Origin: Variovorax sp. PCZ-1
GTDB taxonomy: Bacteria > Pseudomonadota > Gammaproteobacteria > Burkholderiales > Burkholderiaceae_C
Direction of reading: 5' to 3'
Length of the DNA stretch: 64,000 bases
Assembly (NCBI RefSeq): GCF_018413605.1
Contig: NZ_JAHCDN010000002.1
Location: forward strand, 310,001 to 374,000
Part shown: positions 33,580-44,002 of the stretch, piece after piece
Position numbering within the stretch: position 1 is the first letter of the stretch
Layout: each line of letters starts with the position of its first letter
Program-made: the position numbers and the translations under genes
Notes under the pieces: model-generated
The model's database searches: none
What the model was told of the DNA's origin: nothing
What the model saw: the letters and a program-made list of their open reading frames with translations, nothing else

Positions 33580-35709
33580 ATGGCTGGAATGTCTCCATCA
33601 TCTGGCGTGAGCGTGAGCTCCGCCGCGAATGCTGCTTTTAAAGCGCAGCTCAACAAAGTTTATGCCTGGTACACCGGTGGCTTTATTGCCTTCGTGATCG
33701 TGCTGGCTGTGCTCGAGCAAATGGGTCTGCCCCGTAACTGGATCGGCTTCATTTTCTTGCTCGCCACCATTGGTTTGTATGCCGGTATCGGCGTGATGAG
33801 CCGCACGAGTGACGCTGACGAATACTACGTCGCCGGTCGCCGCGTGCCAGCTATCTATAACGGCATGGCCACAGGCGCCGACTGGATGTCTGCCGCCTCC
33901 TTCATCGGCATGGCCGGTACGCTTTATCTCACGGGTTATGGCGGTTTGGCCTTCATCATGGGCTGGACGGGCGGCTACTGCTTGGTGGCGCTGTTCCTCG
34001 CGCCTTACATGCGCAAGTTCGGCCAATTCACCATCCCAGACTTTCTGGGCGAGCGCTATGGCGGCAATGCTGCGCGTTTGGTCGGTGTGTTCGCTGCGAT
34101 TCTCTGCTCCTTCGTTTACGTTGTGGCGCAGATTTATGGCGTTGGCTTGATCACCACCCGTTTGACGGGCGTGTCGTTTGAAGTCGGTATCTTCTTGGGC
34201 TTGGGCGGCATTTTGGTGTGCTCATTCTTGGGTGGTATGCGCGCTGTGACGTGGACTCAGGTGGCTCAGTACATCATCTTGATCATTGCCTACCTCGTGC
34301 CTGTGATCTGGTTGTCTGTGAAGCAAACAGGCGTGCCTGTACCACAGCTCGTCTATGGCTCGCAACTGGCCAAGGTGACTGAGCGTGAGCAGCAGCTCAT
34401 GAAAGATCCTAAAGAGCTGGAAGTGATTGCCATCTTCAAGAAGAATGCAGATGATTTGGGCGCCAAGCTCAAAGACATCCCTGCTGCCTTGGCTGCTGAC
34501 AAAGCAGCTGCTGAGAAGAAAGTGGCTGACTTGAAAGCTGCTAACGCACCAGCCACTGAGATCACCGCTGCAGAAAAAGCTTTGGCCGCTGTGCCTAAAG
34601 ATGCAGAAGCAGCTAAGAAAGCCTGGACGGCCGCACAAGCGTCAAACAACGCTCGCGCTCGCCCCTTGGCTGGTATGCCAGCGCATGGTCAGCAATACGC
34701 TGGCAAACCTGATGGCACGCCCGCTGAAGTCAAGACCTTCGAGGAATCTCGCCGTAACTTCTTGGCACTGATCTTCTGCTTGATGGTCGGTACCGCTGCT
34801 TTGCCGCACATTCTGATGCGCTACTACACCACGCCAAGCGTGAAAGAAGCTCGTGAGTCCGTTACTTGGTCTCTGTTCTTCATCTTCTTGCTCTACTTCA
34901 CGGCGCCTGCTCTGGCTGTGCTTGTTAAGTATGAAATCTTCAACGTGCTGGTGGGCACGCCGTTTGACAAGCTACCGGCTTGGATTGCGGCTTGGGGCAA
35001 GGTCGATCCGACCCTGCTATCTGTGGCCGACATCAACAAAGACGGCATCTTCCAATTGGGTGAGATGCGTATCGGTGGTGACATCATTGTGTTGGCAACC
35101 CCAGAAATTGGTGGCCTGCCTTACGTGATCTCCGGCATGGTGGCTGCTGGCGGCTTGGCTGCTGCTCTGTCAACTGCTGACGGCTTGCTGCTGACGATTG
35201 CCAACGCACTGTCTCACGACGTGTACTACAAGGTCATTGACCCCAACGCCTCGACAGCTCGCCGAGTGACGCTTTCCAAGATTCTGCTCTTGGTGGTTGC
35301 TCTGGCGGCGGCATACACCGCGTACAACGTGTTCGTGACCAAACAGTCCGACATCTTGTTCTTGGTGTCTGCTGCGTTCTCGTTTGCTGCTGCTTCCTTC
35401 TTCCCTGCACTCGTGCTAGGTATCTTCTGGAAGCGTGCATCAAGCATTGGCGCAATCGCCGGCATGATTGCTGGCCTGGGCGTGACGGCTTACTACATGA
35501 TCCAGAACCATGCTTGGATGCGCGGCATCTTCGGCGTGACCAGCCCAGTTGATCTGTGGTTTGGCATCCTGCCGATCTCTGCTGGCGTGTTCGGCGTGCC
35601 TGTGGGCTTTGCCGTGATCATCATCGTCAGCCTCTTTACACCTGCGCCCAACGCGAAGGTGCAAGAGCTGATCGAGCATATCCGCTACCCTAGCATCAAG
35701 GCAGCTTGA
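33580..35709 (+). CDS. Sodium/solute symporter, VC_2705 (ActP-like) subfamily
   Basis: A 709-residue SSS-family permease with about thirteen transmembrane helices. Marks are DADEYYVAGRRVPAIYNGMATGADWMSAASFIG (core GMATGADWMS), GQFTIPDFLGERYGG and LSTADGLLLTIANALSHD. Residues about 265-385 form a long hydrophilic Ala/Lys-rich insert (LAADKAAAEKKVADLKAAN) likely to form a coiled coil between helices, which gives a length well above the 550 of ActP. DUF4212 protein precedes it. Acetate or a related carboxylate is the likely substrate, inferred from family. A strong terminator follows. Confidence 0.88.
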   Translation: MAGMSPSSGVSVSSAANAAFKAQLNKVYAWYTGGFIAFVIVLAVLEQMGLPRNWIGFIFLLATIGLYAGIGVMSRTSDADEYYVAGRRVPAIYNGMATGADWMSAASFIGMAGTLYLTGYGGLAFIMGWTGGYCLVALFLAPYMRKFGQFTIPDFLGERYGGNAARLVGVFAAILCSFVYVVAQIYGVGLITTRLTGVSFEVGIFLGLGGILVCSFLGGMRAVTWTQVAQYIILIIAYLVPVIWLSVKQTGVPVPQLVYGSQLAKVTEREQQLMKDPKELEVIAIFKKNADDLGAKLKDIPAALAADKAAAEKKVADLKAANAPATEITAAEKALAAVPKDAEAAKKAWTAAQASNNARARPLAGMPAHGQQYAGKPDGTPAEVKTFEESRRNFLALIFCLMVGTAALPHILMRYYTTPSVKEARESVTWSLFFIFLLYFTAPALAVLVKYEIFNVLVGTPFDKLPAWIAAWGKVDPTLLSVADINKDGIFQLGEMRIGGDIIVLATPEIGGLPYVISGMVAAGGLAAALSTADGLLLTIANALSHDVYYKVIDPNASTARRVTLSKILLLVVALAAAYTAYNVFVTKQSDILFLVSAAFSFAAASFFPALVLGIFWKRASSIGAIAGMIAGLGVTAYYMIQNHAWMRGIFGVTSPVDLWFGILPISAGVFGVPVGFAVIIIVSLFTPAPNAKVQELIEHIRYPSIKAA

Positions 35710-35753
35710 TGATCTGAGAGTTCATCGCCAGCAATGGTGATGAAACACACAAC

Positions 35754-35789
35754 AACCTGGTACAACGAAAGTTGTACCAGGTTTTTTTT
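35754..35789 (+). terminator. Rho-independent terminator after the symporter gene
   Basis: AACCTGGTACAAC, loop GAAA, and GTTGTACCAGGTT make a perfect 13-bp stem with a stable tetraloop, followed by eight T. It closes the DUF4212/SSS transcript. Confidence 0.96.
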
Positions 35790-35863
35790 ATTGCGTGATT
35801 GTCCCTAGCAAGAGTGAAATTTGTGGGAGTAAGATAGCAGTCAGCAAGAGTTAGGAGTTGTGC

Positions 35864-36343
35864 GTGGCAGTTACCAAGACAGAATTAGGTATTCAGGTCA
35901 TGAAAGACCGCTCAGTGAGTTTGAGTGCTCAGCAACGCTCAGCTTTGATACTGTGTGATGGCAAACGCAGCGCGGACGATGTTGTGCGCATGACGGCAGG
36001 CGTTGGCGTGAGCATGGAGGATATTCAAGCCTTGGCGACGATGGGCCTTGTGGAGTTAAGCGATGCTGCTGCGCAAACGGCTCCTCAGGCGGCTACGGCA
36101 GCAGCAGATGAGCTCACAGCTCAAACGGCGACGCCTGCCCCTGCTGGAGACTTCAGCATAGCGCTCAATGCAGCCATATCACTGTGTTCTAACCTGGGTT
36201 TCAAAGGCTTTGGTTTGAACATGGCGCTCACAGGTGTTGATAGCCTGGAGAAACTGCAAAAACTCGCTCCTGAAATTCGCAGAGCGGCTGGCGATGTCAA
36301 ATACAAGCCGCTGCATGCACAAATTTTTGGCAAACCGCTTTGA
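35864..36343 (+). CDS. Hypothetical protein, possible winged-helix N-terminus
   Basis: A 159-residue soluble protein I do not recognise. The N-terminal 65 residues (VSLSAQQRSALILCDGKRSADDVVRMTAGVG) look like a small helical, winged-helix-like fold seen in regulatory proteins of Burkholderiales. An Ala/Thr/Gln-rich linker (about 68-90) leads to a helical C-terminal half (LCSNLGFKGFGLNMALTG, LQKLAPEIRRAAGDV). GTG 35864 is chosen because TAGGAG ends seven bases before it; TTG 35858 sits too close. No operon partner. Confidence 0.6.
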   Translation: MAVTKTELGIQVMKDRSVSLSAQQRSALILCDGKRSADDVVRMTAGVGVSMEDIQALATMGLVELSDAAAQTAPQAATAAADELTAQTATPAPAGDFSIALNAAISLCSNLGFKGFGLNMALTGVDSLEKLQKLAPEIRRAAGDVKYKPLHAQIFGKPL

Positions 36344-36362
36344 AACCAAGCGGCATGAGGCT

Positions 36363-36758
36363 TTAGTTCACCTCAATTTGCCATTCATGCGCACACTTCT
36401 TGCAGCGCACCTGCGTCTGGCCACTGATCCTGTCTTCGGAGAGTGCGGTAAATAGCCCATAGGCCTTGCACTCAGGGCAATTGGCTTGGTTTGCCACCAC
36501 TTCTGCATTCATCAGCAAATACAAATAGCGGCGCAGTGCCCAGATGCCGATGCCGCCGCAGGCCACGATGGCCGCAGCGTCGAAGAGCTTGTCGGAGAGC
36601 GTGCCGCCGCGAAAGGCCTCAAACGCTGCCATCATGCCAATGATGCACAAAAAAGCCAGCACCATATGCGCATGGCTGGAGAGCAATTCCCGCTCATACC
36701 ACTTGCGAAAACCTACCTTGCGTATGCCATCGTAGAGGCGGGAATTGAGGTAATTCAT
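36363..36758 (-). CDS. Membrane protein with C-terminal zinc ribbon
   Basis: A 131-residue protein. Two hydrophobic helices (MVLAFLCIIGMMAAFEAF and AAAIVACGGIGIWALRRYLYLL) are followed by a cytosolic zinc-ribbon pattern with CPECKAYG and CKKCAHEW, two Cys pairs 30 residues apart. Function unknown. ATG 36758 (M-N-Y-L-N) is chosen over 36794, which would add 12 residues and run toward the divergent uvrA region. Confidence 0.65.
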   Translation of the reverse strand: MNYLNSRLYDGIRKVGFRKWYERELLSSHAHMVLAFLCIIGMMAAFEAFRGGTLSDKLFDAAAIVACGGIGIWALRRYLYLLMNAEVVANQANCPECKAYGLFTALSEDRISGQTQVRCKKCAHEWQIEVN

Positions 36759-36894
36759 TCCAATCATGTTAGCGGGTGTCTTGAAATACGTCAAAGACCC
36801 TCCTGGTGGATTCAGGGCGGGAAATCTCTACAATCTTTGGGCTTGGCTCGCGGCATACCCCGCTTGCAACGCATCTCCCCCAGAAAGACAGCTC

Positions 36895-39800
36895 ATGACT
36901 CAGGGTAGCATCCGCATCACAGGCGCGCGGCAACACAATCTCAAGAATTTAGATGTAGCATTTAAGACGGGTGAGCTCACCGTCGTCACTGGCCCCAGCG
37001 GCTCTGGCAAATCCAGCTTGGTGTTTGACACGCTGTTTGCCGAAGGCCAGCGCCGTTACGTAGAAACCTTCTCCGCCTATGCCCGCCAGTTCATGGATCG
37101 CATGGACAAGCCGCAGGTGGACAAAGTAGAAGGCGTACCCGCTGCGATTGCGATTGACCAGACCAATCCCGTGCGCTCATCGCGTTCTACTGTGGGCACG
37201 ATGACGGAGCTGAATGATCATTTGAAATTGCTCTACGCGCGCTTGGCAAATTTGTATGACCGTGATACCGCGCTGCCTGTGCGGCATGACAGTGGCGAGA
37301 CGATTTACGCGCAGATTGTGGAGAAGGCGAAGGCGGTGAATCCTCGCCTTGTAGTGACCTTTCCCGTTGAGCTGCCGAGCAATACCACCGCGCAAGAAGT
37401 GGAGCAATGGCTCTCTGCCAGCGGCTTCACGCGCGTGCAAGCCGAGCGCGAGATCAGCACGCCTGATGGCAAGCGCAAAGTGCTCGATGTGGTGGCAGAT
37501 CGTTTCAAAATCGAAAGCGCCGAAAAGGTGCGCGTGATGGAGGCGATTGAGCTCGCACTCAAGCGCGGCAGCGGAAGAATGAGTGTCTATGCAGGCGAGG
37601 AGGGCGCACAAGAGATTTGGAAATTCTCCACTGGCCTGCATTGCCCAGAGAGCGATATCCGCTACACCCAGCCTACGCCAAGCCTGTTCTCCTTCAACTC
37701 GCCCCACGGCGCATGCCCCACCTGCAAAGGCTTTGGCCGCGTGATCGGCGTGGATTACGGCTTGGTGATGCCTGATGGTCGGCTCACCTTGCGAGCTGGC
37801 GCAGTGAAAGTGTTTCAAACGCCTGCATGGAGCGAATGCCAAGATGATCTGATGCGCCATGCGGAAGCAGCCGGCATTCCGCGCGATACCGCTTGGAACA
37901 AGCTCACCCAAGAGCAGCAGCATTGGGTGATCCATGGCAACCCGGCTTACAAAGAAGGCCAGTGGGGCAAGGTTTGGTATGGCGTGAAGCGCTTCTTCGC
38001 CTACCTCGAGACGAAATCCTACAAGATGCATATTCGCGTCTTGCTCAGTAAATACCGCAGCTACACCACCTGCCATACCTGCAATGGTGCACGTTTGCAA
38101 GGCGATGCGTTGCTCTGGCGCGTGGGCACAAAGGCGCAAGCGGATAGCGCGATGCCACCTGCCAAGCGCTTCATGCCGCAAGCTGTGAAATGGAAACGCG
38201 ATCAGCTTGAAGCCTTGCCCGGCTTGAGCTTGCATGATTTGATGCTCATGCCCTTGGATAAGTTGCGCGCGTTCTTCGATGCCGTACGCGCTGAATCTGG
38301 CCTCGATCCGAGCAGCGCCGATGCACGCGCTTTGGAAATGTTGCTCGAAGAAATTTGCACGCGCCTCAAATATCTTTGCGATGTCGGTATCGGCTATCTC
38401 ACCTTGGATCGCCAAAGCCGCACACTCTCTGGCGGCGAAGTACAGCGCATCAACTTAACCACGGCGCTGGGCACATCGTTGGTCAACACGCTCTTCGTAC
38501 TGGATGAGCCCAGCATTGGCCTGCATCCGCGCGATATGGATCGCATCACCGAGGCTATGCTGCGTCTGCGCGATGCGGGCAACACACTCGTGGTGGTGGA
38601 ACACGATCCAGCGGTGATGCTCGCAGCAGATCGCGTGATCGACATGGGGCCTGGCCCCGGCGAGCGTGGTGGCGAGATGGTGTTTGACGGCACGCCTGCT
38701 GATCTACGGAATGCAGACACGCTGACAGGTGCATATCTGGGCGCACGCAAGCAAATCGGCATGGGCTTGAAGCGCTTGGTAAGCGACAACACGCCTCGTT
38801 TGATCTTGGAAGGCGCAACGCAGCACAACTTGAAGCATGTGAGCATTGAGCTGCCGCTGCAGCGTTTGGTGTGCATCACGGGCGTATCGGGCTCGGGCAA
38901 ATCCACACTGATTCAAGATGTGCTCGCTCCTGCACTCATGCGCTATTTCGGCAAAGCAACAGAGTCGCCCGGCGCGCATGATCGTTTGCTCGGCGCAGAG
39001 CAATTGAGTGATGTCGTATTCGTCGATCAATCCCCAATTGGCAAAACCGCGCGCTCCAACCCCGCCAGCTACGTCGGCGCATGGGATGCCGTGCGCGAAA
39101 TCTTCGCTACGCTGCCCATCTCCAAGCAACGCAACTACACCGCCAGCAAATTCAGCTTCAACAGCGGTGATGGCCGTTGCCCCACCTGCGGCGGCTCAGG
39201 TTTTGAGCATGTGGAGATGCAGTTTTTATCCGACGTGTATCTGCGCTGTCCGGATTGCGATGGCAAGCGGTATCGGCCTGAAATCTTAGAGGTGAAGATT
39301 GAGCGCGGTGGGCGAAGCTTGAATCCCTTTGATGTTCTGGAGCTCACCGTGAGCGAAGCTTCTAAGCTGTTTGCAAATGACCGCGATGTGATCCGCGCTT
39401 TGCAGCCCATCATGGATGTAGGATTGGAATACGTGAAGCTCGGCCAGCCTGTCCCCACGCTCTCGGGCGGTGAATCGCAGCGCCTGAAGCTTGCTGGCTT
39501 CTTGGCCGAAGCGGCGAGAGATGCTGCGAAATCTAAGCAGCGATTGGCCACTAAAGGCACGCTGTTTTTATTCGACGAGCCTACGACGGGTTTGCATTTT
39601 GAAGACATCAGCAAACTCATGCGCGCACTGCGCAAGCTACTCGAAGTGGGGCATTCACTCGTAGTCATTGAACACAACTTAGATGTGATCCGCGCCAGCG
39701 ATTGGCTGATTGATCTCGGCCCCGAGGGCGGCGATGCGGGCGGCTTGGTGGTAGCAGTCGGCATGCCAGAAGATGTGAAGCATCACGCCACATCGTTCAC

Positions 39801-42609
39801 TGCGCAAGCCCTGCGTGAATACGACGCAGCGCTTGGCTTGAATGGCATCGCTGTGCATGAGAAGTCAGTCTTACTATCAAATTATGAGCACTCCGCGCAG
39901 TATTTACGCCGGCAAGATGCCAAAAAGGCTATTAAAAATGGCCAAGAAGCGATAGAGATTGTTAACGCACGAGAGCACAACCTTAAAGGCCTGTCCGTCA
40001 ACATCCCACGTGGCAAATTCAACGTGATCACCGGCGTGAGCGGCTCAGGCAAATCCACGCTCGCTTTCGATATCTTGTTCAACGAAGGCCAGCGCCGCTA
40101 TCTCGAAAGCTTGAATGCCTATGCACGCAGCATCGTGCAGCCCGCAGGCCGCCCGGAAGTGGATGCGGTGTTTGGCATTCCCCCCACGGTGGCGATTGAG
40201 CAGCGCCTCTCGCGCGGCGGGCGTAAATCTACAGTAGGCACGACGACCGAGGTTTGGCATTTCCTGCGTCTCTTGTATGTGAAGCTGGGCATTCAGCATT
40301 GCGTGCATGACGATGCCGCTGTGCAGCCGCAGACGGCAGAGCGCATCGCCGCGCAGCTCATGACGGTTTATAAAGGCCGCCATATCGGCATCCTCGCGCC
40401 CCTAGTGGTGAGCCGTAAGGGCGTGTACACCGAGCTGGCCGATTGGGCGCGCCCGCGTGGCTACACGCATCTGCGTGTGGATGGCGAATTTTTGCCAACG
40501 ACGGGCTTCCCGCGCATTGATCGCTTCAAAGAACACACGGTGGAGCTGCCCGTAGCCGATATCGTGATGAAGCCTGAAAACGAAGCTGCGCTACGAGCAG
40601 CATTGACTACAGCTCTTGAGCACGGTAAAGGCGTGGTGCATGTGATGACCTCGCTCGATGGCTTAAAAACGGCCATGGAATTGAAAGCATCCACAGCCAA
40701 GATTGGTCAAGTCGAAGTGTTCTCCACCAAGCGCGCCTGCCCCGTCTGTGCCACGAGCTACCCTGAGCTCGATCCGCGCCTTTTCTCTTACAACAGCAAA
40801 CACGGCTGGTGCCCCGATTGCGTGGGCACAGGCAAGCAGCTCACGCGCGAGCAGCGTAAGGCCTTGGACGACAGCGTGCGCGATGACGACAACCGAGGCC
40901 GCGAGCAGAGCTTTGCGGAGGTGGAGGTCGAAGATGTGAGTGATCAAGATTGCGCGAGTTGTAACGGCACGCGATTAAACAAACAAGCGCGCTTCGTGAA
41001 GTTCAGTAAAACAGGCATCACTGATGTGGCGCAACTCTCGGTGCGCGATGTGAGGCTGTGGGTAGAAAGCCTGAAGCTCACAGGTCGCGAAGCCGATATC
41101 GCCAGAGATTTGATTCCCGAAATCAAAGGCCGCTTAGAGTTTTTAGAAGAAGTGGGCTTAGGCTATCTCACGCTGGATCGCGGTGCGCCCACGCTCTCTG
41201 GCGGCGAAGCGCAGCGCATTCGCTTGGCTGCGCAGCTGGGCAGCAATTTACAAGGCGTGTGCTATGTGCTCGATGAGCCCACGATTGGCTTGCATGCGCG
41301 AGACAATCAAATCCTGCTCAATGCTTTGAACAAGCTGAGCGACAAAGGCAACACCCTCGTCGTTGTGGAGCACGATGTGGACACGATTCGCCGCGCTGAG
41401 CACATCATTGATATTGGGCCTTCTGCCGGTAAGCGCGGTGGCCGCGTGGTGGCGCAAGGCTCACTCAAGGATGTGATGGCGGTGGATGAGTCAGCCACTG
41501 GCCGTTATTTGCGCGATGCAATCAAGCATCCGCTCTATCCGCGCCGTGCAGTTGATTCCGAATTGCAGCTCACAGTGAAGAACGCATCGCTGCATAACTT
41601 GGAGAAAGTCACAACCAACGTTCCACTCAAGCGCTTGGTGGCGATCACAGGCGTTTCCGGTTCTGGCAAATCCACCTTCGCACGAGATGTGTTGCTCGCC
41701 AACGCCTACGCAGCAGTGAGCGCACGCGGCATGAAGCGCGAGGCGCCAGATTTCAAAGCTTGGAAGGGCTGCGAAGGCATCACAGGCTGGCAACAGCTTG
41801 ATCGCGTGCTAGAAGTCGATCAAACCCCCATCGGCAAAACCCCACGCTCCTGCCCCGCCACCTACATCGGCTTCTGGGATGCGATCCGCAAGCTCTTCGC
41901 CGAAACCTTGGAAGCTAAAGCACGCGGCTACGCCCCAGGGCGCTTCAGTTTCAACACAGGCGAGGGCAGATGCCCCGGCTGCGAAGGCCAAGGCATGCGC
42001 ACGATTGAGATGAGCTTCCTGCCCGATGTGAAAGTGCCCTGTGAGGTCTGCCACGGCGCACGCTTCAACCCTGAGACTTTGGCGGTGAGCTGGCGCGGCA
42101 AGAGCATTGGCGATGTGCTGACGATGGAGGTGGACGAGGCAGTAGATTTCTTCGCCACGATGCCTTCGATTGCACATCCGCTTCAATTGCTCAAAGACGT
42201 GGGCTTAGGCTATCTCACGCTTGGTCAACCTTCACCTACCTTGAGTGGCGGCGAAGCCCAGCGCATCAAGCTCGTCACTGAGCTTTCCAAAGTGCGAGAT
42301 GAAGTCGGCAAGCGTGGCAACAAAGCCCCGCATACGCTCTACGTGCTCGATGAGCCCACCGTTGGCCTGCACATGCAAGACGTTGAAAAACTCATCCACG
42401 TCTTGCATCGCTTGGTCAGCGGCGGCCACAGCGTTGTCGTGATCGAACACGATCTCGATGTGATCGCCGAAGCCGATTGGATCATTGACCTCGGGCCGGA
42501 GGGCGGCAAAGAAGGCGGCAAGATCGTGGCGGCTTGTACGCCAGAGGAGTTGGTACGACGCAACACTCATACCGGGGTGGCATTGTCTTCTGTACTGTCG
42601 CGTGCATAG
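36895..42609 (+). CDS. uvrA: Double-length (tandem) excinuclease ABC subunit A
   Basis: A 1904-residue protein made of two UvrA-like halves, so it has four ABC modules. Walker A motifs lie at about 33 (GPSGSGKS), 663, 1047 and 1586 (GVSGSGKS each), and signatures at about 512 (LSGGEVQRI), 855 (LSGGESQRL), 1433 and 1783 (LSGGEAQRI). Both halves carry the insertion region and the C-terminal zinc module ([24 protein letters not shown]). The second half has a full CPVC..CPDC module near 1280-1310, but in the first half it is CPES..CPTC. UvrA normally acts as a dimer that loads UvrB on damaged DNA; a covalent dimer occurs in Chlamydiae and, as I recall, Comamonadaceae. A normal uvrA may exist elsewhere. 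A repeat element encodes the linker (about 993-1016). ATG 36895 begins [15 protein letters not shown]. Confidence 0.93.
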   Translation: MTQGSIRITGARQHNLKNLDVAFKTGELTVVTGPSGSGKSSLVFDTLFAEGQRRYVETFSAYARQFMDRMDKPQVDKVEGVPAAIAIDQTNPVRSSRSTVGTMTELNDHLKLLYARLANLYDRDTALPVRHDSGETIYAQIVEKAKAVNPRLVVTFPVELPSNTTAQEVEQWLSASGFTRVQAEREISTPDGKRKVLDVVADRFKIESAEKVRVMEAIELALKRGSGRMSVYAGEEGAQEIWKFSTGLHCPESDIRYTQPTPSLFSFNSPHGACPTCKGFGRVIGVDYGLVMPDGRLTLRAGAVKVFQTPAWSECQDDLMRHAEAAGIPRDTAWNKLTQEQQHWVIHGNPAYKEGQWGKVWYGVKRFFAYLETKSYKMHIRVLLSKYRSYTTCHTCNGARLQGDALLWRVGTKAQADSAMPPAKRFMPQAVKWKRDQLEALPGLSLHDLMLMPLDKLRAFFDAVRAESGLDPSSADARALEMLLEEICTRLKYLCDVGIGYLTLDRQSRTLSGGEVQRINLTTALGTSLVNTLFVLDEPSIGLHPRDMDRITEAMLRLRDAGNTLVVVEHDPAVMLAADRVIDMGPGPGERGGEMVFDGTPADLRNADTLTGAYLGARKQIGMGLKRLVSDNTPRLILEGATQHNLKHVSIELPLQRLVCITGVSGSGKSTLIQDVLAPALMRYFGKATESPGAHDRLLGAEQLSDVVFVDQSPIGKTARSNPASYVGAWDAVREIFATLPISKQRNYTASKFSFNSGDGRCPTCGGSGFEHVEMQFLSDVYLRCPDCDGKRYRPEILEVKIERGGRSLNPFDVLELTVSEASKLFANDRDVIRALQPIMDVGLEYVKLGQPVPTLSGGESQRLKLAGFLAEAARDAAKSKQRLATKGTLFLFDEPTTGLHFEDISKLMRALRKLLEVGHSLVVIEHNLDVIRASDWLIDLGPEGGDAGGLVVAVGMPEDVKHHATSFTAQALREYDAALGLNGIAVHEKSVLLSNYEHSAQYLRRQDAKKAIKNGQEAIEIVNAREHNLKGLSVNIPRGKFNVITGVSGSGKSTLAFDILFNEGQRRYLESLNAYARSIVQPAGRPEVDAVFGIPPTVAIEQRLSRGGRKSTVGTTTEVWHFLRLLYVKLGIQHCVHDDAAVQPQTAERIAAQLMTVYKGRHIGILAPLVVSRKGVYTELADWARPRGYTHLRVDGEFLPTTGFPRIDRFKEHTVELPVADIVMKPENEAALRAALTTALEHGKGVVHVMTSLDGLKTAMELKASTAKIGQVEVFSTKRACPVCATSYPELDPRLFSYNSKHGWCPDCVGTGKQLTREQRKALDDSVRDDDNRGREQSFAEVEVEDVSDQDCASCNGTRLNKQARFVKFSKTGITDVAQLSVRDVRLWVESLKLTGREADIARDLIPEIKGRLEFLEEVGLGYLTLDRGAPTLSGGEAQRIRLAAQLGSNLQGVCYVLDEPTIGLHARDNQILLNALNKLSDKGNTLVVVEHDVDTIRRAEHIIDIGPSAGKRGGRVVAQGSLKDVMAVDESATGRYLRDAIKHPLYPRRAVDSELQLTVKNASLHNLEKVTTNVPLKRLVAITGVSGSGKSTFARDVLLANAYAAVSARGMKREAPDFKAWKGCEGITGWQQLDRVLEVDQTPIGKTPRSCPATYIGFWDAIRKLFAETLEAKARGYAPGRFSFNTGEGRCPGCEGQGMRTIEMSFLPDVKVPCEVCHGARFNPETLAVSWRGKSIGDVLTMEVDEAVDFFATMPSIAHPLQLLKDVGLGYLTLGQPSPTLSGGEAQRIKLVTELSKVRDEVGKRGNKAPHTLYVLDEPTVGLHMQDVEKLIHVLHRLVSGGHSVVVIEHDLDVIAEADWIIDLGPEGGKEGGKIVAACTPEELVRRNTHTGVALSSVLSRA
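39871..39941 (+). repeat. TGCGCA-core element in the uvrA inter-half linker
   Basis: The copy reads TTACTATCAAATTATGAGC, then ACTCCGCGCAGTATTTACG, then CCGGCAAGATGCC and ends TATTAAAAATGG. It is translated as [21 protein letters not shown] between the two UvrA halves. It is one of the best-conserved full-length copies and lies exactly at the joint. Confidence 0.92.
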
Positions 42610-42860
42610 GTAGACGGCGGGGAGTATTCGGTAGGGGATCGTGCTGCCTGCGCATTTTGCTGCGTGTCATCCGGCGGCGTTGAGGTTTGGTTTCCTTTAG
42701 CAACCAGGTTTCGCCGCCTCCTCCTTTACCTCCGCAAAACACACAGACAGCGCGATCCTGCGATGGTTCTTGCGCGCAAAGTTCCAGTCTCAACGCAAAG
42801 AATATTGAGGTAGCTACTGTGTGCGAACTTCGATCTTCAGCTAGCTAACAGGCCTCGGCT
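42610..42860. other. Intergenic region after uvrA, left part
   Basis: No gene is visible. GGCGGCG (42673-42679) and CGCCGCC (42712-42718), with inner TGGTT (42688-42692) and AACCA (42702-42706), can form a long hairpin that may end the uvrA transcript, though no T-run follows. The rest up to 43000 holds hairpin element copy B. Confidence 0.45.
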
Positions 42861-42866
42861 GTGATT

Positions 42867-42942
42867 GGGTTGCCCCGCGTAGCGACATAAAGGGGGAGAC
42901 GGGCAAAGCCCGGCGGAGGACAGTCGCGAAGTGGGACAGTTC
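42867..42942. repeat. Hairpin element, copy B
   Basis: It shares ATAAAGGGGGAG and CGGAGGACA with the copy at 10281-10379, separated by a small GGGC-AAA-GCCC hairpin. The outer arms (42867-42886 and 42923-42942) pair imperfectly (about 12 of 20) and differ from those of copy A. The compensating arms with a fixed apex suggest a structured RNA or DNA element. Confidence 0.6.
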
Positions 42943-43000
42943 AAGTGCAGTCGCGACCGTCACTGCCAAAGCAAAAGATGCATCGGATAAGATTCATCGC

Positions 43001-43996
43001 ATGGCTCATATTTACATTTATTCTCCTAGCGGCGCAGTGCGCGATAAAGCGGGCTTCAAGCGCGGCGTGATGCGCCTGAAGGAGCTTGGGCATGAGGTGG
43101 AGATTGATCCTGCTGCGCTCAAATCTGCGCAGCGTTTTGCGGGCGATGATGCCGAGAGATTGAGAGCGATTGAACGCACTGCTGCCAGCGGCGCAGACGT
43201 GGCGCTGATGACGCGCGGTGGCTATGGTCTCTCGCGCAGCTTGCCGCAGATCAATTACAAGGCGATCAGCAAATCGATTGATAAAGGCATGCTGTGGCTT
43301 GGCTACAGTGATTTCACGGCCTTGCAAGCGGCTTTGTATGTGAAGACAGGCGCAGTGACTTGGGCAGGCCCCGCACTGTGCGAAGACTTTGGTCGCGGCC
43401 TCGATGCTGATGAGCATAGTTTTACACCGCAAGCTGCTACCGATGACATCATGGAAGCCTGCTTTGACGATCTCGTGCAAGGCGTGTGCGAAGGCTCAGG
43501 CTGGATGCGGCCGGCTGCTGATTTCAAGCTTGCTCCTAAATCAATAGCTGCTCGCGCAGATTCTATGCCGGCAAAACGCCATTTTTCCTCTAAAAATAGC
43601 AAAGAAACTGGGATTCTATGGGGCGGTAATCTTGCTATGCTGTCCAGCCTCATCGGCACACCGTATCTGCCGCCCATCAAAAAAGGCATCCTCTGGTTTG
43701 AAGATGTGGCTGAGCATCCCTACAAAGTGGAGCGCATGCTCTTGCAATGGCAGCAGGCAGGTATCTTGGTGCAGCAAAAGGCCATCATCTTCGGCCAATT
43801 CTCCAACTACAAACTCACGCCACATGACAAAGGTTTCAAGCTGCAAACTGTGATTGAGCGCCTAAGAACCCAGCTCAAAATCCCCGTGCTCACCGGGTTG
43901 CCTTTCGGCCATGTGCCTACCAAGGTGTGTTTGCCATTCGGGCAAAGGGTCAGTTTGATGACCGAAGGTCGCGATGCTTTGTTGTACTGGGGATAA
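43001..43996 (+). CDS. ldcA: LD-carboxypeptidase (muramoyltetrapeptide carboxypeptidase)
   Basis: A 331-residue cytosolic serine peptidase of family S66 that removes the terminal D-Ala from tetrapeptides during peptidoglycan recycling. IYIYSPSGAVRDK starts the protein, MTRGGYGLSRSLPQI and WLGYSDFTALQ (nucleophile Ser) and WGGNLAMLSSLIGTPYLP are family motifs. Residues about 177-200 (SIAARADSMPAKRHFSSKN) are encoded by a repeat element and lengthen the loop before GILWGGNL, compared with homologues I recall. It is followed six bases later by pncB. Together with anmK and the M23 gene it completes a set of recycling functions in the window. Confidence 0.9.
   Translation: MAHIYIYSPSGAVRDKAGFKRGVMRLKELGHEVEIDPAALKSAQRFAGDDAERLRAIERTAASGADVALMTRGGYGLSRSLPQINYKAISKSIDKGMLWLGYSDFTALQAALYVKTGAVTWAGPALCEDFGRGLDADEHSFTPQAATDDIMEACFDDLVQGVCEGSGWMRPAADFKLAPKSIAARADSMPAKRHFSSKNSKETGILWGGNLAMLSSLIGTPYLPPIKKGILWFEDVAEHPYKVERMLLQWQQAGILVQQKAIIFGQFSNYKLTPHDKGFKLQTVIERLRTQLKIPVLTGLPFGHVPTKVCLPFGQRVSLMTEGRDALLYWG
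43533..43600 (+). repeat. TGCGCA-core element inside ldcA
   Basis: The copy reads CTAAATCAATAGCTGCTCG, then CGCAGATTCTATGCCGGCAA, ending CTCTAAAAATAG. ldcA reads it in the plus orientation as IAARADSMPAK. Near-consensus, suggesting a recent arrival or selection. Confidence 0.9.
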
Positions 43997-44002
43997 TGAG
44001 CC

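Noticed and set aside
37177-38415. Long minus-strand frame of 412 codons inside uvrA
   Set aside because: It is antisense to the strongly conserved first half of UvrA; its His/Ala/Arg-rich protein matches nothing and comes from the codon bias of the real gene.
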